Below, one piece after another: positions 11,890 through 22,300 of a stretch of DNA of 64,000 bases. The translations under genes and the position numbers were made by a program. Positions within the stretch are counted from its first letter, which is position 1. The number at the start of each line of letters is the position of its first letter. The notes under the pieces are model-generated. The model did not search any database. It was not told the origin of the DNA and saw only the letters and a list, made by a program, of their open reading frames with translations. This DNA comes from Paracyclopina nana. Its lineage: Eukaryota; Arthropoda; Copepoda; Cyclopoida; Cyclopettidae. The stretch covers positions 4,176,501 through 4,240,500 of the forward strand of contig JAGUCH010000007.1 in the NCBI GenBank assembly GCA_019096065.1, in the 5' to 3' direction.

Positions 11890-12606
11890 ATTGCAGCATA
11901 AACAAATGAACAATTTTTCGCGTAAATGTTTGCCGCCAAAGAGTGAAATCAAAACAAAGAAGAGTCGTATTTGTAGGTCAATGTGCCAAATGTAATTTAA
12001 TTTTTTTTAACTTTGTCAGCAATTTCAATCAGTTCTGAGCCATTACTACAGCCTTTATTTTTGTTTGGCTGTTATAAATCAATTTGGGATAATATACAGA
12101 ATTTTTACGGTTAAACACATGCTTTTTTTTTACTAATTTTGACTTAAAATTAGTCACTCGGTTATGATTGCTATCAGCTGATTCTGTGATTTCTGTCAAA
12201 ATTCAGGTTCAATTTTGCTTTATTCTTGATACTTTTCGGCGATTCTTTATTAATGCTTTGGATAATTTTGAATGTTTACTCGATCGAAAACAGTAGTATG
12301 AAACTTTTTTCAGAAAATCTTGCAGCTGTGCTGACGTCACTTTTTGAATCCGTCACACATGCGCGTAGTTTCGGCCTCGTCTGGTCGCGTGTTTTGCTGA
12401 TATCGATTTTCACTATAGTAGCACTGTAGTCGAAATACGAGAGCAACAGCGACACAGCCTTTCGTCGTCGCCCTCGGTGAGCTGACTCTCTGTTTTCTGT
12501 TTGACAGTTCACGCCCATAACACAAGATACTCGTACCACCTTCATGATATTGGCTGGAGGTGCTCAAGTTGACTCAACGCATTCATGACAAGTCTTGAGG
12601 CTACAC
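11890..12606. promoter_or_regulatory. Divergent SLD5 / TBC1D24 promoter region
   Basis: This 717-bp spacer lies between two divergent start codons. The half near TBC1D24 is more GC-rich, contains a perfect CRE palindrome and the CpG-bearing motif CATGCGCG. The half near SLD5 is AT-rich. No ORF of interest was found. Confidence 0.5.
12332..12339. promoter_or_regulatory. cAMP response element palindrome
   Basis: TGACGTCA is a perfect CREB/ATF full site, 267 bp upstream of the TBC1D24 start and within the shared divergent promoter region. Function is inferred from the motif only. Confidence 0.45.
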
Positions 12607-15292
12607 ATGGTAAAAATGGGGGATGACATAAGTCCTTTTCAAACGCAAGCAGTGCAAGAAAACGCCTTAAAATCGCTGCCATGTCCAACTACGGCCATAC
12701 ACGAATTGGAAGATGACGAACACGATGGGCCAAGCAGCATTTCACCTGACGTCTTGACCTCGGACCAAATTCCGAACGCATTCTCAGCTGCCAAGGATGA
12801 CAACCTCGTCAAGGCTACGGTTCGGAGCCAATGCATGCATTTCAAAAGCCCTTTACGAAGCGTCATGTGGAAATGCATCTACCTGCGAATGGAGGCCCTC
12901 GCCAGCTCAACCACTGACCCCCTGAATGCTGCCAGCCTCGCTGAGGCCACTGCGGGGCTCTTTCGTGACACTCTACTCACCTGTTTTGGATCTTTGGACT
13001 TCCCCAAGAGCACAGACGAAGTCAACCTTCCCAGTTGCATTGACCCCAACCATGTCAATAGTTACTTCCTCAATAGTCATGGCAAAATTTCAGTGTCTCG
13101 TATTTTGACTTGCTTTGCGTACAACCAGCCAGATTTGCAGTATTGTCCAATGTTATACCCGATTGCTTCCATCCTTCGTCATTATTTGTCAGGTAGTAAA
13201 ATCAATCACTTCATCTTTCTAAGTATTTCTATATTACATTCTCTTGCAGAAGAGGACACGTATGGATTTTTGTCGATTATGGCATCAGCCAAACGCTCCA
13301 AGTACCTATTTCTGAGTAAGCTACAGCTTGAGGTTGCATCATTGACTGCTTACGAGCTAACCAAGAAATACTCTGTGAGTGCTTTTACCATTAGATCAAT
13401 CGTAGTTCTTTGTTGACGGAAATTATTTCAGAGAAAGCATCTCCTCTTTATCGAAGCAAGCGGAACTCAAGAGGAAATAATGGGCTTATTCAATGATTGG
13501 ATATGGTGGATATTTGATCGGCTTCCCTTTCCTCATGCGGTATGCAATACTGAATAATTACCATATAGCATTTTCTTATTAATTGCATAGGTCAGGGTAA
13601 TTGACTCTTATCTGATGGAAGGGTACAAAGTATTCTACAGAGTTGGATTTGCTCTTGTTAGATACTTTGCTCGCTTTGTCCGGTCAGGAAATTCAAAATG
13701 GAGTGGCATCATCGAGAGCAGAGGGCTGAAAGGAGCTTTCTTGTACTTTTGTAAGGAAATTCCGGTAAGCCCTTGCTTTACATCAGCCAAAAAGGAAAAT
13801 TCCATTGACATCAATGCTAGGTTACCCCTGATGCTCTGATGGAAAAAGGGTTCAAAATCCGAGGCTTCAGTAGGGCCAACATTGAGAAAACTTACTTGAG
13901 GACCGACGTCGATTTGAAAGCAAGGGGTCTCCTTGCCAGTTCAGGCTCAAGGAAGACTCGTAGCCAGTCACAGGACAACCTCCCAACTCCAGATGCCATG
14001 AACAAAATTAATGCCACTTCCACAACGTTGACGTACAAGGAGGTAAGGACTTTTTTTAAGCTTTCTTCAAGAGTTTTCAGAATATTACTAATAGCCATCT
14101 TTATGGAGCCCTCCCCAAAGACCTCAAAGATTTTTCAAGGTATTCTAGCTAATCGTGCTCGTTTTTCACTCTGAGCTCACTTTTAAAGAATAAGAGAAAA
14201 TTATTGCGTTGAAAAATCCTTCTTTTGCTGTGTTGAGAGCACTTGAATCAGCGGCGGTGTCTTCTTCAGGAATATGCTCACATGTGTTCCTCCTTTTTCC
14301 TTATAAGAGGGCGTCTGTTTGTTTTTATGCTGAAATTGTCCAAGATTTGATTTCACACACTCACGTACCATTCACAGGGCATGTCGACTCCGCAGCCAAG
14401 AACTAAACTTTTGGCTGCTCCCATCCACCATCTTAAGTCAGAATTGCTCAAAAAGAGCGACGTAAGTTTTTTCAGTAGATGTGAAAAACTACCCAAATAA
14501 TACGCTACTTTTTTAGTTACTACATAAATCCTAATTTTGCACGTGGTTCAATATTTTAGTCGATCATTGTCTCCACATTCGTTTCACCATCTAATTTTTT
14601 TATGTTCATAATGAGTGGTTCTTTTTTAGCTGATCACAATATGGCACTGGCTACCCGAAAGAATGACAATGGCCAATCCGGAGTTGGTTTATTCCTCCAA
14701 TGAGCATGGAATCTCATTGACTACGTTTTATGCTCGTAGCGAGAAATACGAGCCTACCATTCTGGTTATCAAAACCATACAAGGAGATGTATGCATTCAG
14801 CTATTAATATCTCTTAAAATGGATAATCTAGATAGTTTTCGTAGATATTTGGAGCTTATTGCTCAACGACTTGGGCAGCTCGCAATTTAAAAGACGACAT
14901 GGGAAGGCGTCAACATTACTTTGGCACAGGAGAAACATTCCTGTTCACTTTTGCCAATGGACCTCCGACTCGTTACACGTGGGTGAATGCAAACAAGACT
15001 GATGCAGAAACGACAGACACGAAAGCTGAGGAACACCAAAAGGAGCTTTTCATGTGCGGACGGCCTGACATGGTTGCCATTGGCGGAGGGTGAGTGACAA
15101 TTTACTCACTTAGAAAAAAATGATGATAACTATGTTTTGAATAGCAATGGAAATGGAATTTTCCTTGATCCTACATTGACTCATGGGAAAACAGAGCACT
15201 GCGCAACCTTCAATAATCCGCCTCTGTGCAAGTCTGGAGATTTCCAAATTTCTGCCATAGAAGTGTACGGTCTGTTTCACTACGATATTTAG
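12607..15292 (+). CDS. TBC1D24: TBC1D24 / skywalker-like TBC-TLDc protein
   Basis: This is a TBC (Rab-GAP fold) plus TLDc protein that acts in synaptic-vesicle traffic. In flies it is Skywalker and binds phosphoinositides; human TBC1D24 is linked to epilepsy. Nine exons (12607-13192, 13250-13374, 13432-13539, 13591-13764, 13821-14042, 14378-14461, 14630-14788, 14845-15089, 15145-15292) give 616 aa in frame. The TBC part covers about residues 50-320 (CPMLYPIASILRHYLS, HLLFIEASG, RVIDSYLMEGYKVFYRVGFA). The TLDc domain covers about 410-616 (TTFYARSEKYEPTILVIKT, FGAYCSTTWAAR, YFGTGETFLFTF, GNGIFLD, ending AIEVYGL). A second ATG at 12616 has a better Kozak context and could be the start. AATAAA is at 15411-15416. 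Confidence 0.93.
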
Positions 15293-15410
15293 ATGCAACA
15301 AACCTGACAATGCAACCAATGCACTAGATCTTGAGCATAATACTTACCAGTGAATTTCACGTAGTGATTGATGGAAAATCGTTCATGTTACATATTATAG
15401 AAGGCATAAT

Positions 15411-15416
15411 AATAAA
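15411..15416 (+). terminator. Poly(A) signal of TBC1D24
   Basis: AATAAA lies about 120 nt after the TBC1D24 stop codon. Confidence 0.55.
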
Positions 15417-16359
15417 AATCAGATAGCAACTAGCCAGTCGACTCCTATCAACGTCTTATTGTGATGGAACCTCAATTAAGTTCATTCAAAGAATTCTGAG
15501 GAGATGACACTTTTAACAATGATAAATATATATTCATATCGAGTAGGGGATCTTAAAGTAGGACCGTTAATGAGCTAAGAGAGGATTTTAAAATGGGATA
15601 ACATTAATTAAGCTTTACTAGCCCAAGCCTACGATGACTGTAATTTTACGAGTGTTTCCAGAGCTCATTGGTGAAAACGTTGGTTGCTCTATCCAACTAT
15701 CTGAGGTTCGTATCTTGGTTGTCCCTTCCCTTTTTACTGAATTCTTTGAAATTTGGATTATGTCCATGGAGTATTAGGAGTATAAACTTACTTTAAACCC
15801 CTCAAATTTGATTTACGGGCCATAAAGTTTTAATGTACCCCAAAATGTTTAGAAAGACTTGTGATATGTCAGAGATGAGTCGGATCGGTGAACTGAATCA
15901 TAACACCAGGAAATCGTATTACAGCATACAATAGCAGATAATATTTTGGGATGAAAATGCAAGAATTACCCAATTTTTAGCTTAACAGCAAATTTATTTC
16001 AATCGATTGGAAAGTCACGAATGGTTCACACACAATTTGAAGGGACTGCAATCCAACATGGGCACACACAAATTGTTCAATTTGCTTGGGAATCTCATGA
16101 ACTACAAAGCATGCATGGAATTTTTCGCTGCAATTTATTTGAAAATGATGGTTGGCTCTGACCACTGTACTGCATTGTGTCAACTATAATACAATGTAAT
16201 ATATCATTCATATAAAGAGTGCGCATCCTTTCTTAATTTTTTAGCGTTACCAAATAAACATCGTTTCAAAAAAAAATTTAATTTAATTTTCAAAATTGTG
16301 CTTCAAGACCCAAGATTTGGCGTTTTGCTACATGAGAAGGGCAATTTAATTAAGCTTAA

Positions 16360-16365
16360 TTTATT
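16360..16365 (-). terminator. Poly(A) signal of secreted-protein copy 1
   Basis: AATAAA on the minus strand lies about 96 nt beyond the stop codon of copy 1. Copy 2 has one at an equivalent place (28703-28708). Confidence 0.5.
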
Positions 16366-16460
16366 ACAAAATCATCAGAAGTTTCATATGAAATTAATAT
16401 TGTGGAATTAGTTCAACAAACGTACAAAACAGCTCTAGGCTGCATTTCTTCATGAGCTCT

Positions 16461-17826
16461 CTAGTTAATTGGTACAAGAAGACCAAAGCTTCTTAGCTTT
16501 AATCCAATATTTGATGTGACCGACTCCCAATTCTGACCGTGAGCCGGAAGGATTCTCTTGACCCAAGTGTTTCCAATACCATGAGATGCTCCTCCACCCA
16601 TGTACATGTATGGTGGCACAAACACAAGGGCCGGCTCTTTTAGTTCAGGATCGTAAGAAGCTGTGTCCAGCTTGAAAGCAACATTGTCATCGATTAAGTA
16701 CACAAATGAATTGGTGTTATAAGCCACGGAGCTCGTGCTGGAGCCTTTACGACCGGCTGTCACAAAAATTGCTGGATTGCCCTCATACTGAAAAGAAGTG
16801 CAAGAATGCTCCATCAAGCCACCAATCCCAGGCAAAGAAGTCATATAAGTGAGGCTTCCATCGCTAAGAACCATTTTGTAGATTCCATTTTCTAAAGCAT
16901 TGCCATTGAGAATGCCTCCAATGATGTAAACTTCATCTTTGCTTTTGGATGAAAAACTTGCGCATGGTTGAGATAAACGCTTTTGGAGTGATGCCAACTT
17001 CTTGTAAATTGTGCCTCCAAATAAAGCAAAAGTGGGTGTTGTCGTGACACCATCTTACCAAAGATAGAAAACATTGTCAATGATCAGGCACAACTTTTTA
17101 AAATGTGTACTGGCAATTTTACCCTCAGGATAAGTATAAAATATGGTGCCATGATGTTGGTTTGCAAAAAATCCTCGAACAAAGACAGGTCCTCCAACAT
17201 CAACCTTGGTGGTGGAAGAACTGCCCAACTTCCAATGATAAACATCTCCAGCATTGGTGATGAAGACAAAAATCCTCTTTTCTCTTATATACACGAAAGG
17301 CTTCAGCCAATCTGTTCCTCCTGGTCTGAGGATGTTATAATTTATGGTTGGTGCATCGGAAAATGTTACATCTCGAATAGCCATACTGTCACCATCCACG
17401 GCCACAAAATGAAGAGGCAAATCTTCCAAAAAAAATAGAGAATGAGAAAGCAATTAAAGTTATTTTAATGCTTACTCTTTAAGGTATTATCCTCAACCCC
17501 AATTTTAACTGCTCTGTCATGGTCAGGATTGGTGATGACAAGATTTAAGGGATTGACACATTGGCAGAGGCCATTGAATACTTTGAAGGATTTGCAATCA
17601 AATGCCAGCACAAACGCTGCGCAAACAATTGAGGAGCTGCAAAAACGTAGAAGTAGTCATTTTTAGCTTTACAAAAACAATGGAGTACTTTGTATTAAAC
17701 GAAGCTCCCATGGGAGTCACAGAATCAGTAAAGAAGAATTCTGGCTGCCAATTGGAGACTTTGAGGGCAGAAATGATGCTACAAAAAAAGCGCCAAAATC
17801 AGAGCTTCCTTTGTAAGTTTACCCAT
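16461..17826 (-). pseudogene. Secreted protein gene, copy 1 (frameshifted signal peptide)
   Basis: Unrecognised family. Four exons (17689-17826, 17476-17636, 17123-17422, 16461-17053) match copy 2 (28746-30132) exon for exon with the same intron phases. Exon 1 starts MGKLTKEALILALF, a clear signal peptide, but a run of seven A on the plus strand (17772-17778) puts a TAG in frame. With six A the frame would continue CSIISALKV and align with copy 2 (LLLFCSHEISAMQ). The total coding length is one base over a multiple of three, confirming a single extra base. Conserved features are a Cys-rich segment (FDCKSFK ... GLCQCV) and a C-terminal half with beta-propeller-like repeats (VYIIGG, NGIYKMVLSDGSLTYMTSLP, PAIFVTAGRKGS, FVYLIDDNVAFKLD). 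It could be a live gene with a sequencing error. A mobile element begins 20 bp upstream of the ATG. Confidence 0.7.
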
Positions 17827-18818
17827 GTTGTCACTTTAATTTAATACCCCACTAGAAAAGTCCGTCATAACTATGGTATAAAACCCTCATAAAAATCACT
17901 TTTGCTGTGATTGCACTTTTTTTGGTTTTATGGCTTCTCTGATATGTGGTAAGTGGAGATGTGATGAAAAAATTATCTTAAGATTAGTAAAAAAATGTGA
18001 AATTGACCTTTTTCTCTTTTTTTCTGTCCCTTATGGACTCTTCTAAATCCCTCTTTGTGCCTTAAGTTAGAAATTTGAAATCTCAAATTTTTAGATTTCA
18101 AGGATATTACTCATTTCATTAGTGATTATACCTTCAAACAGTTTGTGTTCACTGCTAGTAGAGAGAAATTATGTTTTCCTTAATTAATTTCCAAAATGAC
18201 ATCTGCATCATAAAACCCCTATGCCAAATTAGAGTTTTATAGCTGACATGACCATCATAAAACAGTCATAAAAACTAAATGTGCTCAAATCAAGGAAAAA
18301 ATAACTTAACATGATTCTCCTTTATCTGGTTATTCAAGATAGGTAAAAATAAATATCATATGATAAGCAAAAATTTTGAGAAAAATCAGATTTAATGAAA
18401 TTTATTGTCCCTTATAAATCCCTGATTGTGTCATATAAAAATGAGTGTTGGGGTGACTTTTTGCATTTACCTTAAATCAATGCATTCACTACTTTTAATG
18501 CCTTCATTTAGTTTGGGTAGCCTGCTAGTAGAGTGAAATTCAACTTTTGTCCAGGAACTACATCAATTTCCATCACATATGAATCCCTTATACCATTATA
18601 AGGGATTTATAGTTTACAGTTATACAATTTTATAAAATTATGCAAATTAGCTTAGGATATTGTAATCCTTTCAGCATATTTATTTACAACTGGTAGTAAT
18701 GCTATATTCCTAAATAGAAATTCTTCATCTAGAATTAGACTTAACTTTGAAAAAACCCGCTCTCGTATAAATCACTAATAAAAGGCTTGTGTCATGAGGC
18801 TTTCATTACATTATGCTA

Positions 18819-18823
18819 ATTAT
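18819..18823 (+). repeat. Target-site duplication ATTAT, left
   Basis: ATTAT immediately before the 5' LTR is repeated at 26163-26167 immediately after the 3' LTR. A 5-bp duplication is typical of Ty3/gypsy integrases. Confidence 0.85.
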
Positions 18824-19120
18824 TGTTGTATCACGTTGAAGCATACTTCCCTATATTGACTCTCACGTGTATTATAGCTATAGTAGATACTCCCTTGTTA
18901 CCCCAGCGCGCGCGTGCACTCATTCATTCTTTCTGTATTGCTTAAGCTTGCACTGAATTACACTCAGTACACATCTCGTATCAAAGTGGATACGTTCGCC
19001 TCGATCTGGTAAATCTCGGCGTAGTAGTGCTCACGGTTTCCTGGTACAAGACCAGGTATCCAACCGACGTAGCTCGAGTAGTAGTGCCTTAAGTGTCACC
19101 CACGAGGTCGGGACCAACCA
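18824..19120 (+). repeat. 5' LTR
   Basis: A 297-bp direct repeat of 25866-26162 with one mismatch. It contains a short GCGCGCGCG run near 18906-18914. It should hold the promoter and poly(A) signals; no unambiguous TATA box was identified. Confidence 0.95.
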
Positions 19121-19136
19121 TGGCGTCAGTTCTCAG
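19121..19136 (+). promoter_or_regulatory. Primer-binding site
   Basis: The bases right after the LTR terminal CA read TGGCGTCAGTTCTCAG. The TGG start is the complement of a tRNA CCA end, as required for minus-strand priming. The particular tRNA was not assigned. Confidence 0.7.
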
Positions 19137-19178
19137 TCTCTTTGCATAAGAGGCCCCTTCCTAGAAGAGGGAAGGTTT

Positions 19179-19329
19179 GAGAAGCAGCCGAAGAAGGTTT
19201 GTGAGTGGAAAATTTCCGCCACCCTTGGCAGCATCACGACAACAAAGTGTGAGAGGCAGCCGGAGAAGGTTTCGTGAGTGGAATTGTGAAAGTTCCGCCA
19301 CCCTTGGCAGCATCACAACAAAAAAGTGT
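19179..19329 (+). repeat. Tandem leader duplication with two splice-donor-like sites
   Basis: The retrotransposon leader holds two similar units, 19179-19250 and 19251-19329. Both share a GAGA(A/G)GCAGCCG(A/G)AGAAGG start and the block TTCCGCCACCCTTGGCAGCATCAC. Each contains a GTGAGT donor consensus (19201-19206 and 19274-19279) upstream of gag. They could serve as donors for a spliced subgenomic RNA. Confidence 0.7.
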
Positions 19330-19343
19330 CAACAAAAGTGTCC

Positions 19344-22300
19344 ATGAGCCAGGACTCAATTAAAAGTGCTGGCGAAGAAGAGTGGCATACTGCAGATCAG
19401 AACGTATTTGCAGCACTTCAAAGGCAAGTGAAAGCCTTAGAAGAAGCCAAAGAAGAAGCGGAGGGCCCCGAAGATACGCTTTTGGCAGCCACAAATAGTG
19501 ACGAGGACACATTTGATACAAGTGTGGTCAGAGCAAATTTAGCGATGACCGAGAAGGAGAATCCAACTGACTTGCAATTGGCAATCGGAAAGCTTTCCGA
19601 AGCCAGAGGTGCAAGAGCACTCGAGGACCTCACCAAACAAATACATAGTCTCAATGGACACAAGAGTTGGTTGTCCAGGCACATGAATGCCGGAGAGAAG
19701 CTATGCGAGGCCCTGGAAAGGCAGAAGGATATTTCAGTTTCAGAAGCAAAAGAGCTCCAGAAGCTGAAACAAAAGTTGGTCGACCAGGAGAATAGCATCA
19801 TGCAGATTCTAAATAACCTGCCGGACGAGACCCGAGTCACTCAAGCTGACAAGGTCAAGGAGATGTTCGAGAGAAAGGATGCCCTGGAATTGAAAGCACT
19901 GGCAATCACAGGCCGGTACGAAAAGGCCAACCCAACTGCCATATCGGCATCAAATGCACCGGCATCAGAGGACAGAAAAATTGTCAAGCCGGATGCAAAT
20001 TTGAAGCCGAAAACGCTGAAGACTGGTGCTACAGCCATTGAGCTGCAGGTTTTTTTGAGGACTTGGAAGACCTACGTTCAAGAGTCGGAGATCCAGAAGA
20101 AGTCCATCGATGCCCAGCACACTTACAGTCTGGTATTATTTGATGCCAATCTATCAGCCAAGATTTCAGCAAAGTTGAGTGCGGAATCGCCCCTTTTCAT
20201 ACAAGATGAAAATGTGGGCACTCCTTGGATCCTTTCAATGGAGAGGATCGTAGTAAACGAGTTCCAGCTGGCGTTTCCATTGTCTAAGAGAAGACTGGAG
20301 TGCTTTCGTCACAAAAGTACAAACCCAAGCGAGCTGCATGGAACGAGTTGGGCTGCATTTGAGCTGAAATGCAAAGCAGCCGAGTTCGAGAGCATGGACA
20401 TAGAGACGGTAATGAAGTACCTCTATATGAGCTCTCTAGCTAATAAAGCCTTACGGAAAGAGCTTATCAAGGCCGACAACTTAGCTGGCGGCAAAGCAAC
20501 GATGGATGAGCTCAAATCGGCTGGCAATATGTATGATGTTAATACAGCCACCGAAGAGGGTTACGAGAACCCTACCGTGAAGAAGGCTGGGCCTACTGCT
20601 TATCGCAAGAAAAAGGCCATGGGCTCGAATGCTGGGGCTGAGGCCGCAGGTTCAAGCCAGAAGAAGAAGCATGGAGGTTGCTTTGAATGCGGAAGTAAAG
20701 AGCACCTCCGACCAAATTGTCCGAAGGCACCAACCTGTCAATTTTGCAAGAAGAAGGGTCATGGGGCGGACAAATGCTTCAAGAAGAAAGGCAAGGGCGA
20801 GGGTGGCGAGAAGAAGCCGAACGGGAACCCGACGAAAGCCATTAAAAAATTCACAGTTAAGTTGCCTTTGAGTTTTGATTTTTCTAGCACGTTGGAGTGT
20901 AAAAACGCTATTGCTTGCAATGAGGCAATACGCATTATGAAAAAATCAAAAGATAGATACTCTCTGCCGTTCATTTTTCAGAGTCGCATCAAGAGGATGG
21001 AGGAAGATGACGGAGGGGCAGGGGTTATCAAGATGGCGAAGACCAAGAGCAGAAAAAAGAAGGAGATGCAGCAGAAGATCTCCAAGGCAGTGAGCGGGCT
21101 GCGGCCCTCATGCCTACCCAATGCTACCAGGGTCACGTCATCAAGGCCAACTCCCAAGGCCAAGCTATTATTTTGCCCTGAGATAGGGTCTGCTTTCTCT
21201 ACGTATTGCCTGCCAGATACTGGAGCAACCATTACTGTGGTTGATGAGAAAGTTGCAGCGGAGATGGGGATGCCAATACATCCCAATCCGGAGACCGTCA
21301 GGAGCGTTGATGGCACCGAAGTGAAGACGAGCAGAACATGTGAGATTGCAATATCACGTGGCATGAAAGTGGTTGTAGTAACCAATGCAGTGGTCGCTTC
21401 ACTTGGTGACGATGAAGAGGTGATTGTCGACTGGCAGACACTGGAGATATTAGGCGTGGTTGGCCTAAACATTAACTCCACGGCAATCGCAGCAACCACA
21501 ATGGATATGACTCTGGAGAGCTTGAAGCTCAAGTATGCAGAGGTCTTTGCAGACAAGCTTGACAAAACCAGGTTTATGAAGGGTGAACCCATGAAGATCC
21601 ACCTAGTGGATGGGGACATAAAACCTATGAGGATCTCTTCAACCAATGCCATACCGGTGCATCTCAAAGCAGCGGCGGACAAGTGCATTAAGGATTTGGA
21701 GGATGCCGACATTGTCAAGAAGCTGAAGCCAGGGGAGATGACAGATTGGACCTCTAGAGGTTTCTTTGTCATCAAGTCTGATGGGAAATCTGTCCGGTTG
21801 GTTACGGATTTTGTTCAGCTGAACAAGTACGTGAAGAGACCAACCCACCCCTTTACGTCTGCATTCCATTTGTTGAAGAGCATCCCTGCAAAGGCTCAGT
21901 GGTTTGTGGTCGGAGACTGTGCGCAGGGATACCACCAGATCAAGTTGGAAGAAAAGTCATCCTACTTGACTACATTTTTGCTACCACAGGGAAGATTCCG
22001 TTATGTGAGAGCTCCCATGGGGCTCACATCTTCCAGTGATGAGTGGTGCTGCAGGAGCGACATGATCATGACTGCCCTGAACGGAAAGGGAGTCAAATTG
22101 GTCGATGATGTCCTCATCTGGGGAGAAACAGAGCAGGAAGCCCTGCACAATCTGGATGTCCTCCTCAGCAACTGCAAAACCTATGGTGTCAGCTTATCAC
22201 CCAAAAAGCTGCACATGGGTGAACGTGTCAAGTTTGCTGGATTCATGGTCAGCAAGAATGGTGTAGAACCACACGATGACAACTTGAAAGCAATCAGGGA

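Larger units (their letters stand above)
15293..16460. other. Gene-free spacer
   Basis: This AT-rich spacer lies between two convergent genes. It contains the TBC1D24 poly(A) signal, the minus-strand poly(A) signal of the secreted-protein gene (TTTATT at 16360-16365 on the plus strand), and a degenerate tRNA-like stretch near 15660-15735. No supported gene was found. Confidence 0.5.

Noticed and set aside
15650-15740. tRNA-like stretch with A-box-like AGCTCATTGGT, B-box-like GGTTCGTATC and a following T5 run
   Set aside because: The acceptor ends do not pair, the T-stem has mismatches and the anticodon loop is too long; at best a decayed tRNA or SINE remnant.
17053-17057. Apparent in-frame TAA between exons 3 and 4 of secreted-protein copy 1
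   Set aside because: It lies at the end of a 69-nt intron (17054-17122) whose equivalent intron is present in copy 2, so it is not a premature stop.
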